Below, one piece after another: positions 1 to 8,151 of a stretch of 64,000 nt of DNA. Position 1 is the first letter of the stretch. Every line of letters begins with the position of its first letter. The stretch lies in NCBI GenBank assembly GCA_020638955.1, contig JACKHO010000002.1:372001-436000 (forward strand), in the 5' to 3' direction. The notes beneath the pieces were generated by a model, which searched no databases, was not told the DNA's origin, and worked only from the letters and a program-made list of their open reading frames with translations. Origin of the DNA: Planctomycetaceae bacterium (GTDB lineage Bacteria > Planctomycetota > Planctomycetia > Planctomycetales > Planctomycetaceae). Both the position numbers and the translations under genes were made by a program.

Positions 1-1255
1 GAATATTGTGCTGATTCTCTCCGATGATCAGGCATGGACCGACTATGGATTCATGGGGCATGAGCACATTCAGACACCGCATTTAGATCAACTCGCGAAA
101 CAGTCGCTTACATTCACTCGCGGGTATGTGCCCGACAGTTTGTGCCGTCCGTCATTGACGACCATTGTCACGGGCCGATATCCCCACGAGCACGGCATTG
201 TCGGAAATGATCCCCCGCCACCAGCGGGACTCGAAAACGCACCGAAGGGAAAAGTGTTCGCCAGCCCTGAATACCTCCCCATTCGCAACAAATACATCGA
301 GCACATTGACGACGAGCAAACGCTAGCCGGCATGCTGCACGATGAGTTGGGATATGTTTCGCATCAATCAGGGAAGTGGTGGGAGGGACATTTCTCTCGT
401 GGTGGATTTACGCATGGCATGACGCACGGCGACCGCACCAAAGGAGGTCGGCATGGTGACAATGGACTCACCATTGGTCGGCAGGGACTGAAGCCCGTGT
501 TCGACTTCATGGACATGGCTCAGGAGCAGCAGAAGCCGTTCTTTGTTTACTACGCTCCCTTCATGCCGCACACGCCGCATACTCCGCCGCAGCGTCTGTT
601 GGACAAGTACAAAGATAAAACGCCGCATCTCCCCATCGCGAAATACTGGGCGATGTGTGAATGGTTTGATGAAACAATTGGCGATTTGCTCGGCTATTTG
701 GACGACCACAAGCTCGCCGAGAACACCATTGTTGTGTATGTGTGCGACAACGGTTGGATCAACATGGAAGATGCCAGCCGCTACGCACCACGTTCCAAAC
801 GGTCGCAATATGAAGGTGGTATTCGCAATCCGATTTCGTTTCGGTGGCCTGGTAAAATCCAGCCAAAAATGGATGAAACGCACCTTGCGAGCAGCATCGA
901 CATTGTGCCGACGCTCTTAACGGCGGTTGGGATTGATGTGCCGAAACGCCTGCAAGGGATCAACCTCGCTGATGGCGCCGTTGTGGAAAAACGAAAGGCA
1001 ATTTTCGGCGAAATCCTGGAGCACGACATTCAGCACATGACGGACCCAGTCGCAAGCCTGCGGTTCCGCTGGGTCATTGATGGGGAATGGAAACTCATTG
1101 TTCCGCATGCGGGACGTGAGCCAAATGCTGAGGTGGAGCTGTTTCACATCACCGATGATCCGTTCGAGAAGCACAACCTCGCCTCTACCGAAGCAGCCCG
1201 CGTGAAAGCGCTGACAGCAGAAATCGACGCGTGGTGGCCGGTCGCTGCTCCATAG
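1..1255 (+). CDS. Sulfatase (arylsulfatase family), 5' end outside window
   Basis: Hydrolyses sulfate esters, in planctomycetes usually from algal or other sulfated polysaccharides, typically after export. The frame is open to the left edge: codons 2-7 read Asn-Ile before VLILSDDQ, the start of a sulfatase fold, so the true start and any signal peptide lie upstream. The active-site stretch is C-R-P-S-L followed by TTIVTG about 45 residues in. The Cys is the residue converted to formylglycine, but the usual Arg four residues later is Leu. Further family signs are a YAPFMPHTPH stretch and VCDNGW in the metal-binding region. The TAG stop directly abuts the stop of the convergent gene at 1256. 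Substrate cannot be told. Confidence 0.9.
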   Translation, partial: NIVLILSDDQAWTDYGFMGHEHIQTPHLDQLAKQSLTFTRGYVPDSLCRPSLTTIVTGRYPHEHGIVGNDPPPPAGLENAPKGKVFASPEYLPIRNKYIEHIDDEQTLAGMLHDELGYVSHQSGKWWEGHFSRGGFTHGMTHGDRTKGGRHGDNGLTIGRQGLKPVFDFMDMAQEQQKPFFVYYAPFMPHTPHTPPQRLLDKYKDKTPHLPIAKYWAMCEWFDETIGDLLGYLDDHKLAENTIVVYVCDNGWINMEDASRYAPRSKRSQYEGGIRNPISFRWPGKIQPKMDETHLASSIDIVPTLLTAVGIDVPKRLQGINLADGAVVEKRKAIFGEILEHDIQHMTDPVASLRFRWVIDGEWKLIVPHAGREPNAEVELFHITDDPFEKHNLASTEAARVKALTAEIDAWWPVAAP

Positions 1256-2212
1256 TTAGCGGGCCCGCCAAAAATCTGCGTCGGCGACACCGAGACACTT
1301 TCGAGTCTCGGCTGTTTCGTCGCGAAAGCGTTTCGCGTCGTTGGGATACCCTTTCGTCGGTTTGATGTCCGGCAGATGTCGTTTCCAGAACCGGTTGAAA
1401 GCTTCCATCGAGAGTTCGCGCACGTACTTCGAGACAATGGACGCCGCGGCGACTGGCAGGTGTGCTTCGCCGCCCACCTGGAAGCGAACTTCGTTTCCAC
1501 CCAGCGCGTACCGACTCAGCTCGGGGCCTTCTTCGAGCGTGTCGAGTGAGTGGCCGCTGTATGCTGTTGACAGCAAGTCGCCGTAACGGTTCCGTCCGCC
1601 ATGTTTGTCGCTGACGACGAATGAGGCGACATCCGAACTGGGAAGCCACGCACGCTTCACTGTTTCGAGCATGGTGGTGGAAAGCAGCAGTGATTTGTTC
1701 CCCGTTTCGTCGATCCGTTTGTTGAACTGGCGTGGGAACAACACGCTGCTTGAAATGTGAAGCGATCCCATGTTGGCCAATTTGATGGCAGCCTCCAGAC
1801 GTCTTGCCCAGGAGTCGACATCTGAGGCATCGAGTTCAAACGGGACGGCGACGTTGTCTGATTCCAGCCAGAGTTCGCCCGCTGTGGACTTCTCTCCGGT
1901 GCTATCACCTGTGAGCCAGGCAATGAGTTCCAATAGAGTTGCCGACTGACATCCCGCGTTTCGCAGCAATGCCACTGCCGCACGTTCCAGGCGACCGAAA
2001 GCTCCTTTACCGGAAAAAACATCCTTCGAGTCGGCAATATGCAGGCCAACGTCTTTTGCTTTCCCCGACTGGAGTACTGTCGGCGAAAGTGCGGCGTAAA
2101 AGTCGAAACCCGCGGCATCGGCTGGAAGTTCCCAAGACGTGGCAGTGCAGACTAATGGCCCGAGATTGGGGCCGAGTCCTGCTTCATCCAGACCGACAAA
2201 TTCGTGTTTCAT
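1256..2212 (-). CDS. RNase HII-like nuclease-fold protein
   Basis: 318 residues, longer than the usual 200-230 of RNase HII. The N-terminus GLDEAGLGPNLGPLV matches the RNase HII motif G-(I/V)-DE-x-GRGP, giving the first two acids (Asp9, Glu10). A later VVSDKHGGRN resembles the D-G-N region with the third acid, and AAASIVSKYVRELSM followed by KGYP matches the AASI-x-AK-VTRD and HKGYP region. Two differences stand out: the GRG motif is GLG, and the Asp of VTRD is Glu. Family knowledge says GRG reads the 2'-OH at the RNA-DNA junction, so specificity or activity may differ from canonical RnhB. I infer a divergent RNase H-fold protein. Its stop abuts that of the sulfatase. Confidence 0.75.
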   Translation of the reverse strand: MKHEFVGLDEAGLGPNLGPLVCTATSWELPADAAGFDFYAALSPTVLQSGKAKDVGLHIADSKDVFSGKGAFGRLERAAVALLRNAGCQSATLLELIAWLTGDSTGEKSTAGELWLESDNVAVPFELDASDVDSWARRLEAAIKLANMGSLHISSSVLFPRQFNKRIDETGNKSLLLSTTMLETVKRAWLPSSDVASFVVSDKHGGRNRYGDLLSTAYSGHSLDTLEEGPELSRYALGGNEVRFQVGGEAHLPVAAASIVSKYVRELSMEAFNRFWKRHLPDIKPTKGYPNDAKRFRDETAETRKCLGVADADFWRAR

Positions 2213-2266
2213 CTGGATGCGTGTCTCTCGGTCGCGAGTAAGCTTTCGGAAAGGGATCCGAGTATG

Positions 2267-3325
2267 TTACTGAATTCGCGATCGCTTTTCCGGGAACTGC
2301 GTCCATTCCGGGCTTTGTTCGCCTGAGTTGGCAGACCTCGCGGGAATTGGCAATGGTGCCGGTAGTTCTGGAACATCAGGGGCGAGCCCTGATGTCGGGT
2401 CGAGAGTTTCCTTGCGCGGCTTGGCTGTTTGACGCAGTGGGCGGGGGATCATGGCAAGGGGTTGGAGTTCATCTGGGCTTTGACCACGGTACTCCATGCC
2501 GGGGTTGGGAGTTGCTGATTCGGGCTGACCTGCGTCGGCCAGCATTTCTCCTTCTGGCTGGAGACGAGGGCTTCCTGCCATCACCCAGTTACCCCAGTGC
2601 TGTTCGAGGTCATCAATGCCTTTGAAGTTGTAATACTTCCGGATTGCCGTTTCCCACCCTTGTTCATGAGCCAATTGTAAAAAGTGCAAGTAGACGTAGC
2701 GGCCTTGCTCGCCATGCTGCTGTACGAGGTAGTCGGCCAGGGCGTAGCCTTCGGCGTACAGGGCATATACCTGCATTTTGTCGTTGGGGTACTCCTTGAT
2801 GTTCAGCAGGTTTCGCAGGGGAATTCGCTGGTTATTCTTCAAAACCTGGTTCAGTGTGCGGGCCTGTACCGCTCGTTCGCAGTCTGCTTCGACCAGTGTG
2901 GCAGCTCCTTCGTCGGCCCAGCGGGGCAGCGGACGCTTGAAATAGGAGGCCAGAATGGTGTGATTGACTTCATGAGGAATGACCGAGTCGAGGATGCGTT
3001 CGAGGCTGCCGTTTACCTCCATGTTCCAGCCAAAAACTTGGCCATTGTCGAAGGAAAACGTCGTCGCTCCGGAGGCTCCAATGCGGCCCACGTTCACTTT
3101 GATTGGGCAGGGTTCTTTCCAGGGTGGCATTTCCTGGGCGAGCCACTGTTCAGAGAGTTCTTTTCGCCAGAATTCCGCAGCTTTTGCGGCCTTTTGTGCG
3201 ATTTCGTCAGTCGCGGCAGTGACAACGAAATTCCTCGTGCGTACTGTCGCAGCAGAGACCGTTGAGGCAACACAGAGAATGGCGATGGCAAACATCAGCC
3301 GAGTCGATGGAGCATCCATGCACAT
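2267..3325 (-). CDS. Secreted zinc metallopeptidase-like protein (HExxH)
   Basis: The start at 3325 was chosen because the next 23 residues form a signal peptide (hydrophobic LMFAIAILCVASTV then SA-A). The frame is open 20 codons further up, but that extension has no signal character. The mature part contains PHEVNHTILASYFKRPLPRW-ADEG, a gluzincin-type HExxH helix followed by a downstream Glu, as in peptidase MA-like families. The last 90 residues are Pro-rich and look disordered. The probable role is a periplasmic or surface peptidase, with unknown substrate. A protein with an inactive peptidase fold used for binding remains possible. No Shine-Dalgarno is evident. The gene lies downstream of the 4098-3619 gene on the same strand. 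Confidence 0.7.
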   Translation of the reverse strand: MCMDAPSTRLMFAIAILCVASTVSAATVRTRNFVVTAATDEIAQKAAKAAEFWRKELSEQWLAQEMPPWKEPCPIKVNVGRIGASGATTFSFDNGQVFGWNMEVNGSLERILDSVIPHEVNHTILASYFKRPLPRWADEGAATLVEADCERAVQARTLNQVLKNNQRIPLRNLLNIKEYPNDKMQVYALYAEGYALADYLVQQHGEQGRYVYLHFLQLAHEQGWETAIRKYYNFKGIDDLEQHWGNWVMAGSPRLQPEGEMLADAGQPESATPNPGMEYRGQSPDELQPLAMIPRPLRQTAKPRKETLDPTSGLAPDVPELPAPLPIPARSANSGEQSPEWTQFPEKRSRIQ

Positions 3326-3618
3326 GACTGCGAATTCTGGGAGTAGTTTTGCGGGGAATTGCTCTGCGGCGAATGCGAGAGCCAATCGGAAGGAGCGACG
3401 CTGCTAATCCATTGCGGCGTCGCTGAGGGATCTTCTACGCAATCGCAGTGCCAGTATGTCCAGCCAAGCGAGAAGCGAACCCAAATGTTCTACGTAAGCC
3501 ACTAGAAGACATGGCCTTGCGCCACCAGCAAAAACTGCCGATCATCCTGGCCAGCATGGAATGACCTTGTAATTTCTACAAGGCAGATGATTAACGAGGG
3601 GAGAGAAGCATCGGGGTG
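3326..3618. other. Intergenic stretch with one perfect hairpin
   Basis: No gene is seen in these 293 bases. At 3565-3583 there is a perfect inverted repeat CCTTGTA-N5-TACAAGG. It lacks a T-run on either side, so it may be an operator, a weak terminator for the leftward gene ending at 3619, or chance. Confidence 0.4.
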
Positions 3619-4098
3619 CTACTTCAGCGGGGGCGAAAGCTGACTGGTCCCACCCAGCACTTGTTCGCCGCGTTCAATGAGCAAAGTGGGATCGGCAGGG
3701 CCTTTTTCGGGGCGCAGAATTCGGAACGTACCCACTCGTAGCGTGTTCAGAAAGTCGGTGAGATGCCCACGCATGATTACAAGGAAGTCATCCAGCTCAG
3801 TGGGTGAAAGGTCATACCTCAGCAGAGTGGTTTCTTCATCGCTACGCTGTCGAATGAGCCGGGCCAGTGTGTTCCCTTCGCTCCGATAAAGTGCTCCTTC
3901 AACATACGCTCGGCGCAGGCCACCGTTTGCGTCGAAGTGGTAACAACGGTCGGCATGAAAGTAGACAGACCACACGCCATTTGGCCGGATGCCAGTAACT
4001 ATCGGAGTGGTTGATTCATCAAGTTCCAACTCCCAGCGGGGATTCGCTGTGACGAGTTCGGCATACAGGTCTTCGCGGTCTTCTTCAATTCGAGCCAT
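3619..4098 (-). CDS. Conserved-looking hypothetical protein, 159 aa
   Basis: I do not recognise a family. The protein is soluble, with no signal peptide or membrane segment. It is mixed alpha/beta with several charged pairs, a central segment VWSVYFHADRCYHFDANGG that reads like beta hairpins, and a helical C-terminal half (LSPTELDDFLVIMRGHL). The gene lies 24 bases downstream of the rhomboid gene on the same strand, so the two probably share a transcript. It reads as a real gene because of its normal amino-acid composition and tight spacing. Function unknown. Confidence 0.7.
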   Translation of the reverse strand: MARIEEDREDLYAELVTANPRWELELDESTTPIVTGIRPNGVWSVYFHADRCYHFDANGGLRRAYVEGALYRSEGNTLARLIRQRSDEETTLLRYDLSPTELDDFLVIMRGHLTDFLNTLRVGTFRILRPEKGPADPTLLIERGEQVLGGTSQLSPPLK

Positions 4099-4122
4099 GT
4101 CATTGCTTTCTGGTGTTCAGGC

Positions 4123-5280
4123 TCAACCCAAATCCCATTGATCATCCCGCATTTCCAGGACACCGTCGTCGATGAGTTGCAGAGCGCGTTTACGAAGTCC
4201 GGAAAGACGCGTCTGTAGTTTCTCGTCGAGTTGGCTTTCGTCGACCGGAGCCAACAGGTTCAGCGCTGCCTGTGGTCGTTCGACAATGAGAATCAGGATT
4301 TCAGCAATTTCCATTCGGGTCCGATCATCAATTTGGGATGCGGACTTCAGGTATTCCTTGTAGTACGAAATGGCGGAGTCCCAGGCTTTGCGTTTACGAA
4401 ATGCTCTGGCGAGCAGCAGCCATTCTTCCGGTGGCGGACTCCAGGTGCGATGCTCCTGCCGAATCAAACGGAGCTGATTAACCGCGGCGTGCGGTTTGTC
4501 AGCGTGCAGGAACTCCGAGAATTTGGCCTCACTTTGATTGAGTGGCACTCGATCGGACGAGGGGCGTTTGAGTTCGGACGTCGCCTTGGGGACCATCGGT
4601 TCGGTCGAAAGGGGAAGTGTGGGACGCTTCCCCTGCAGTACGGAAATCAGGTCCCAATCTTCACAGTCGACCCAGCGCCAGCGCAGGAAAATCAGGCCCA
4701 CAATAGTACCGACAATGGCCCCGAGCAAATGCAGGAGTTCAGTCGTGGGGGCCACCCCGGTGAATCCGCAGAACAGCAGCGACTTAAGAAACAGCAGCGA
4801 CGAGAAGAGAGCCACACTCACGTCCGCCACGCCAGCCTTTAAGCCAAGCCAGTAGAAGACAGAGAGTTCGTTTCGTGGCGCCCAAATCAGAGAGACGGCC
4901 ATCAAACCGAAAATGGCAGATGAAGCACCAAAGGACATGCCTTCCTGCTGCGAAAACGCAAACTGCTCGATGGCTGACTCCGCCGCACCGATGACGAGAT
5001 AGAGCGGGATGAACCGAGACCATCCCAGCTTGCCTTCGACAATGAGACCGAATCCCCACAGGAAGAACATGTTTCCGAGCAGGTGAATAATTCCGCCGTG
5101 GACAAACAGCGACGTCACCCACTGCAAGGGTGTCAAACCATTGCCGTATGACAGCGCAAATTGTTGTGACAGGTCGTGCGGGAGGAGCAAAGTCACCAAC
5201 GCACTCAACACAATCAGCGAAACTGTGCCGATTGGTCGATGGTAAATAGGGGCGTCAGTGTTGAACGGCGCGATGATCAT
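4123..5280 (-). CDS. Rhomboid family intramembrane serine protease with C-terminal helical domain
   Basis: Cleaves membrane proteins within the bilayer. About six membrane segments fill residues 18-200. The rhomboid signatures are HGG-IIHLLGNMFFLWGFG (His61, His66, Asn70), GASSAIFG with the catalytic Ser120, and LLHLLGAIVGT with the catalytic His184. After the membrane core, residues 200-385 form a cytosolic tail. It contains a TPR-like helical pair (WLLLARAFRKRKAWDSAISYYKEYL) and a second helical repeat rich in Glu and Leu. TPR tails on rhomboids suggest a docking role. The ATG at 5280 faces the long control region shared with the sigma factor gene, so both may use divergent promoters there. 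Confidence 0.9.
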   Translation of the reverse strand: MIIAPFNTDAPIYHRPIGTVSLIVLSALVTLLLPHDLSQQFALSYGNGLTPLQWVTSLFVHGGIIHLLGNMFFLWGFGLIVEGKLGWSRFIPLYLVIGAAESAIEQFAFSQQEGMSFGASSAIFGLMAVSLIWAPRNELSVFYWLGLKAGVADVSVALFSSLLFLKSLLFCGFTGVAPTTELLHLLGAIVGTIVGLIFLRWRWVDCEDWDLISVLQGKRPTLPLSTEPMVPKATSELKRPSSDRVPLNQSEAKFSEFLHADKPHAAVNQLRLIRQEHRTWSPPPEEWLLLARAFRKRKAWDSAISYYKEYLKSASQIDDRTRMEIAEILILIVERPQAALNLLAPVDESQLDEKLQTRLSGLRKRALQLIDDGVLEMRDDQWDLG

Positions 5281-5421
5281 GCAAGGTGCGTGCGAACCAC
5301 GTGGCTTCAGACAGACTCAGTCTATCTGACGGAGGGAAACGTTCACAGAACCGAAACAGACGACGCGTTTTTGACGCAGTTGGGGCATTTGGCGGAAATC
5401 TCGCCGTGTGATGCAATTTGC

Positions 5422-5681
5422 GTCAGGTGACATCAGATTGATGGTCGCCAGTTTCCCGAACACTGACCGGTCAACACGTCGCAACCAATTGAAGAAAATA
5501 ACGTTACGACACTTCAGGAACCACTAAACATGGACTGGCATGGGAGGTGCACTACCAATTGTCACTGCTGACAGGACAGAGTTTTCTAGAAAAAACCTTC
5601 GCATGCGAACTTTTTTTGTGAACTTTGTGTCTACCGGCAACGTACTACCAGTAAGCCATTCGAATTTTGTGTCAGGTGACA
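5422..5681. promoter_or_regulatory. Cluster of TGTCA/TGACA inverted repeats in divergent promoter region
   Basis: The 478 bases between the rhomboid and sigma factor genes hold no credible gene. Three elements share the half-sites (T)GTCA and TGACA: GTCA-GG-TGACA at 5422-5432, TGTCA-N4-TGACA at 5560-5573, and TGTCA-GG-TGACA at 5670-5681. The first and third also share an AATTT block just upstream. A fourth, related palindrome TGACCGGTCA lies at 5464-5473. This spacing pattern looks like repeated operator sites for a dimeric regulator, possibly the multi-HTH sigma factor itself. No clear -35/-10 pair could be fixed. Confidence 0.45.
5582..5617. terminator. Two abutting 12-bp perfect palindromes with A/T tracts (terminator- or attenuator-like)
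   Basis: TTTTCTAGAAAA at 5582-5593 and TTCGCATGCGAA at 5598-5609 are both perfect palindromes. The second is flanked by six As on the left and seven Ts on the right, so the block can fold as AAAAAA-TTCG-CATG-CGAA-TTTTTT with small mismatches. It resembles a bidirectional factor-independent terminator, sitting 142 bases ahead of the sigma factor start. The GC stem is short, which lowers confidence. Confidence 0.4.
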
Positions 5682-5758
5682 CCGAAACAACCTGATTCAG
5701 AATTACCGGTGGCAACCAACGATTATTTGCCGTTTGTTTTAAATGGAGGGCAAGCGCA

Positions 5759-7429
5759 ATGTTGGCAACCCGATATCATCACCCCGCCTTGCGGCAACTG
5801 ACCGAGCAACTGCGTTACTCCCCGGTGGAACGCCGAGTAGAGCAGGTTGATCGAGCCGAGCAGCTCTACTACCGCATTAGCGACGACAGCACATATCCCT
5901 ACCAGGATTTGTGCGAGCGCATTACCGGATTCCGTCCGGAGAAATACCCCGACCTGAAAATCGACGGGGACATTCTGCGCCATGATTTGCAGATGTTCGT
6001 CGAAGACCTCTCGGCAAGCGCCAACATACCGGTGGAGTCGGCCTCAGAGCCCGTGCTGACTGTGGATGATTTGAGTGCCCGGTACAACGTCTCAACCAAG
6101 ACCGTCAGCCGCTGGAGAAAGCGCGGACTGCTCAGCCGGAAGTTCAAATTCGGTAACCGCTCTCGCGTAGGCTTCCTCCGCTCATCCGTCGAGAGGTTCG
6201 TCGCTCTACATCAGGAAGAAATCCAACGCGGCGAGAAGTTCTCGCAGTTCGCAGAAGATGAGAAGGTGAATCTCATTCAGCGCGCACGTGAACTGGCTTC
6301 GCGTGGCGAGCTTCCATCTGCCGTGGCCCGCCGAATTGCCAAGGAGTTTGGCCGTTCGCCAGAAGCCGTGCGGTACACGCTGAAGCAGTATGACTCGCGA
6401 CATCCTGACACGGCTGTCTTCCCCAACGCAAAAGAATTGCTGACGGAGGAAACACGCCAGTTCATTTACGAGCAATTCAAACACGGGACACCGGTTGGCG
6501 ACATCGCCAAACAGTGCGAGCGCAGCAAGAAAAGCGTGTATCGCATTGTCAACGAAGTGCGTGCGGAAACGCTCGCAGCGTCGCCGATTGCATACATGGA
6601 CAGTGAGGAATTTCACGCGTCTGGCGCTGAAACAGTGATCCTCGGTAAGCCACCGGAAGTCGCCAAGTGTAACGTGCGGACGAAGGTTCCACCCGGACTC
6701 CCCTCATACCTGGCGAGTTTGTACACAGTCCCACTGCTGACTCGCGAACAGGAGCAGTACTACTTCCGTAAAATGAACTTCCTGAAGTTCAAAGCGGAAG
6801 CAGAACGTCAAAAAATCGATGCCCGTCGGCCACGTGTAAAGCAACTCGACCTTGTGGAAAAGTTGGTCCGCGAAGCACACGCCGTCAAGAACTTCCTCAT
6901 CCGCAGCAACCTGCGGCTGGTCGTGTCGATTGCCAAGCGGCACATGACACCATCAGCGAGCTTCTTCGAAATGGTCAGCGATGGGAATATGTCGCTCATC
7001 CGTGCCATTGAGAAGTTTGACTACACGAAGGGGAACAAGTTCTCGACTTACGCCACATGGGCGATTATGAAGAACTATGCCCGCTCGATTCCGGCAGAGT
7101 CGCGCCAACTCGATCGCTTCCGTACCGGAAATGATGAGGCGTTCCTGCTGTCGCCCGAGGAGCGCACCAGCCAGTACGCCGACGAGTCCAACAACGCTCG
7201 TCAGCACGAGGTGATCATGTCGATTCTCGACAAACTCGATGACCGTGAACGCAGCATTATTGTGCACCGATTCGGACTCGAAAGAGGAACCGAACCGGAA
7301 ACGCTCGAGCAGGTCGGCGAACGTATGGGCGTGACGAAGGAACGGATTCGTCAAATCGAGTCGCGTGCCATGCAGAAGATTCGCAAAATCGCCGCGATTC
7401 AGAAGGTCGACGTGCCAGGTTTCGAGTAA
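5759..7429 (+). CDS. Sigma-70 family RNA polymerase sigma factor with N-terminal HTH modules
   Basis: 556 residues. Residues 101-128 (TVDDLSARYNVSTKTVSRWR) form an excisionase/MerR-like helix-turn-helix. Residues 180-210 and 228-266 look like two further HTH units. Sigma region 1.2-like sequence lies at 317-345. Region 2 is at 377-446, with NLRLVVSIAKRH, the DGNMSLIRAIEKFDY box and KFSTYATWAIMKNYARS. A region 3 domain appears to be missing. Region 4 is at 487-545 (LEQVGERMGVTKERIRQIES). GGAGGG at 5745-5750 lies eight bases before the ATG, a strong ribosome site. It should direct promoter choice by core polymerase, and the extra HTHs may add DNA contacts. I infer an alternative sigma factor rather than the housekeeping one. 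Confidence 0.88.
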   Translation: MLATRYHHPALRQLTEQLRYSPVERRVEQVDRAEQLYYRISDDSTYPYQDLCERITGFRPEKYPDLKIDGDILRHDLQMFVEDLSASANIPVESASEPVLTVDDLSARYNVSTKTVSRWRKRGLLSRKFKFGNRSRVGFLRSSVERFVALHQEEIQRGEKFSQFAEDEKVNLIQRARELASRGELPSAVARRIAKEFGRSPEAVRYTLKQYDSRHPDTAVFPNAKELLTEETRQFIYEQFKHGTPVGDIAKQCERSKKSVYRIVNEVRAETLAASPIAYMDSEEFHASGAETVILGKPPEVAKCNVRTKVPPGLPSYLASLYTVPLLTREQEQYYFRKMNFLKFKAEAERQKIDARRPRVKQLDLVEKLVREAHAVKNFLIRSNLRLVVSIAKRHMTPSASFFEMVSDGNMSLIRAIEKFDYTKGNKFSTYATWAIMKNYARSIPAESRQLDRFRTGNDEAFLLSPEERTSQYADESNNARQHEVIMSILDKLDDRERSIIVHRFGLERGTEPETLEQVGERMGVTKERIRQIESRAMQKIRKIAAIQKVDVPGFE

Positions 7430-7443
7430 GCCAATTGACACTT

Positions 7444-7483
7444 CGCAGCTCCGCTGGCGTTTGGATTGCGCCGCGGAGCTGCG
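7444..7483 (+). terminator. Strong hairpin after sigma factor gene
   Basis: An 11-bp perfect stem (7444-7454 with 7473-7483, core GCAGCTCCGC/GCGGAGCTGC) is continued by an inner GGCG/CGCC stem. It lies 15 bases after the stop. There is no T-run, so it is either an RNA-stabilising 3' hairpin or a weak terminator. The following 160 bases up to 7645 show no gene. Confidence 0.4.
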
Positions 7484-7645
7484 CTTCGGGAACTCACTCG
7501 GCAAAGTGGTCCCTGGGGCCGCAATTTCGCAATTGTCTGGCGCCAGTTGTGTCATGATGCTTGAATCTGGTCATAGCTGGCTACAATGCCTTGAGTAGAC
7601 CTTTAGCTCAGGCCAGTTCCATCAACTCTTGCGAGATGTCCCCAG

Positions 7646-8035
7646 ATGAAATTTACGTATTCCTTCCTGTTCCTCTCCCTTGCTCTGCTGTGCTCACTCG
7701 GATGTGGACCAAATCCATCTGAAGTGGTCGATGAGTCGACTGAGGAAACCACTACTGAACTTTCCGCGGAAGACCAGGCCCTCGTTGATCAGCAGAAGAT
7801 TTGCCCGGTGGGTGGGAGCGAGCTGGGGAGCATGGGAACCCCCATCAAAGTGATGGTTGGTGAGCGTCCCGTGTTCCTATGCTGCGAAGGCTGTGAAAAG
7901 GCTTTGTTGGCCGATCCCGATAAGTATCTCGCCATCCTCGACAATCCTGAAGCAGAAGAGGCTCCAGAAGGTCAGAATGAAGAGGCCTCGCCGACTGAAG
8001 CGGAACCAGCTGAGGGTGAAGCAAACCCTTCCTAG
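7646..8035 (+). CDS. Lipoprotein with YHS/TRASH-like metal-binding motif
   Basis: 129 residues. A signal peptide ends in a lipobox (LCSLGC), so Cys20 should be lipidated. After an acidic linker comes ICPVGGSELGSMGTPIKVMV followed by FLCCEGCEKALLADPDKYL. This is a YHS/TRASH-like layout in which a single Cys and a later C-C-x2-C cluster can bind a metal such as copper or zinc. In this group such domains are often found near metal efflux systems, but no efflux genes are adjacent here. The C-terminal 35 residues are Glu/Pro-rich and probably disordered. A good terminator follows at 8060, so the gene is probably transcribed alone. Function beyond metal binding is unknown. Confidence 0.8.
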   Translation: MKFTYSFLFLSLALLCSLGCGPNPSEVVDESTEETTTELSAEDQALVDQQKICPVGGSELGSMGTPIKVMVGERPVFLCCEGCEKALLADPDKYLAILDNPEAEEAPEGQNEEASPTEAEPAEGEANPS

Positions 8036-8059
8036 ACCGCAGCGAATTCATCTTGAACT

Positions 8060-8102
8060 AAAGAGGGGATTCCAGCTAAAAGCTGGGTTCCCCTCTTTTT
8101 TT
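8060..8102 (+). terminator. Factor-independent terminator of the YHS lipoprotein gene
   Basis: Arms 8060-8077 and 8081-8098 form an 18-position stem (AAAGAGGGG...CCCCTCTTT) with an AAA loop and a run of Ts continuing to 8102. One or two interior mismatches occur. This is the clearest terminator in the window. Confidence 0.9.
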
Positions 8103-8151
8103 GTTCACTCCCCCATTCCCACCACGTCAAATTGTTGAGCAGGGACGCTCG

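Noticed and set aside
5524..5715. 63-codon minus-strand frame upstream of the sigma factor
   Set aside because: It crosses the palindromes and T-tracts, has no ribosome site and no plausible composition.
8101..8151. Upstream part of the lipoprotein frame beginning at 8101
   Set aside because: It starts within the T-run of the preceding terminator. The lipoprotein signal begins at 8152.
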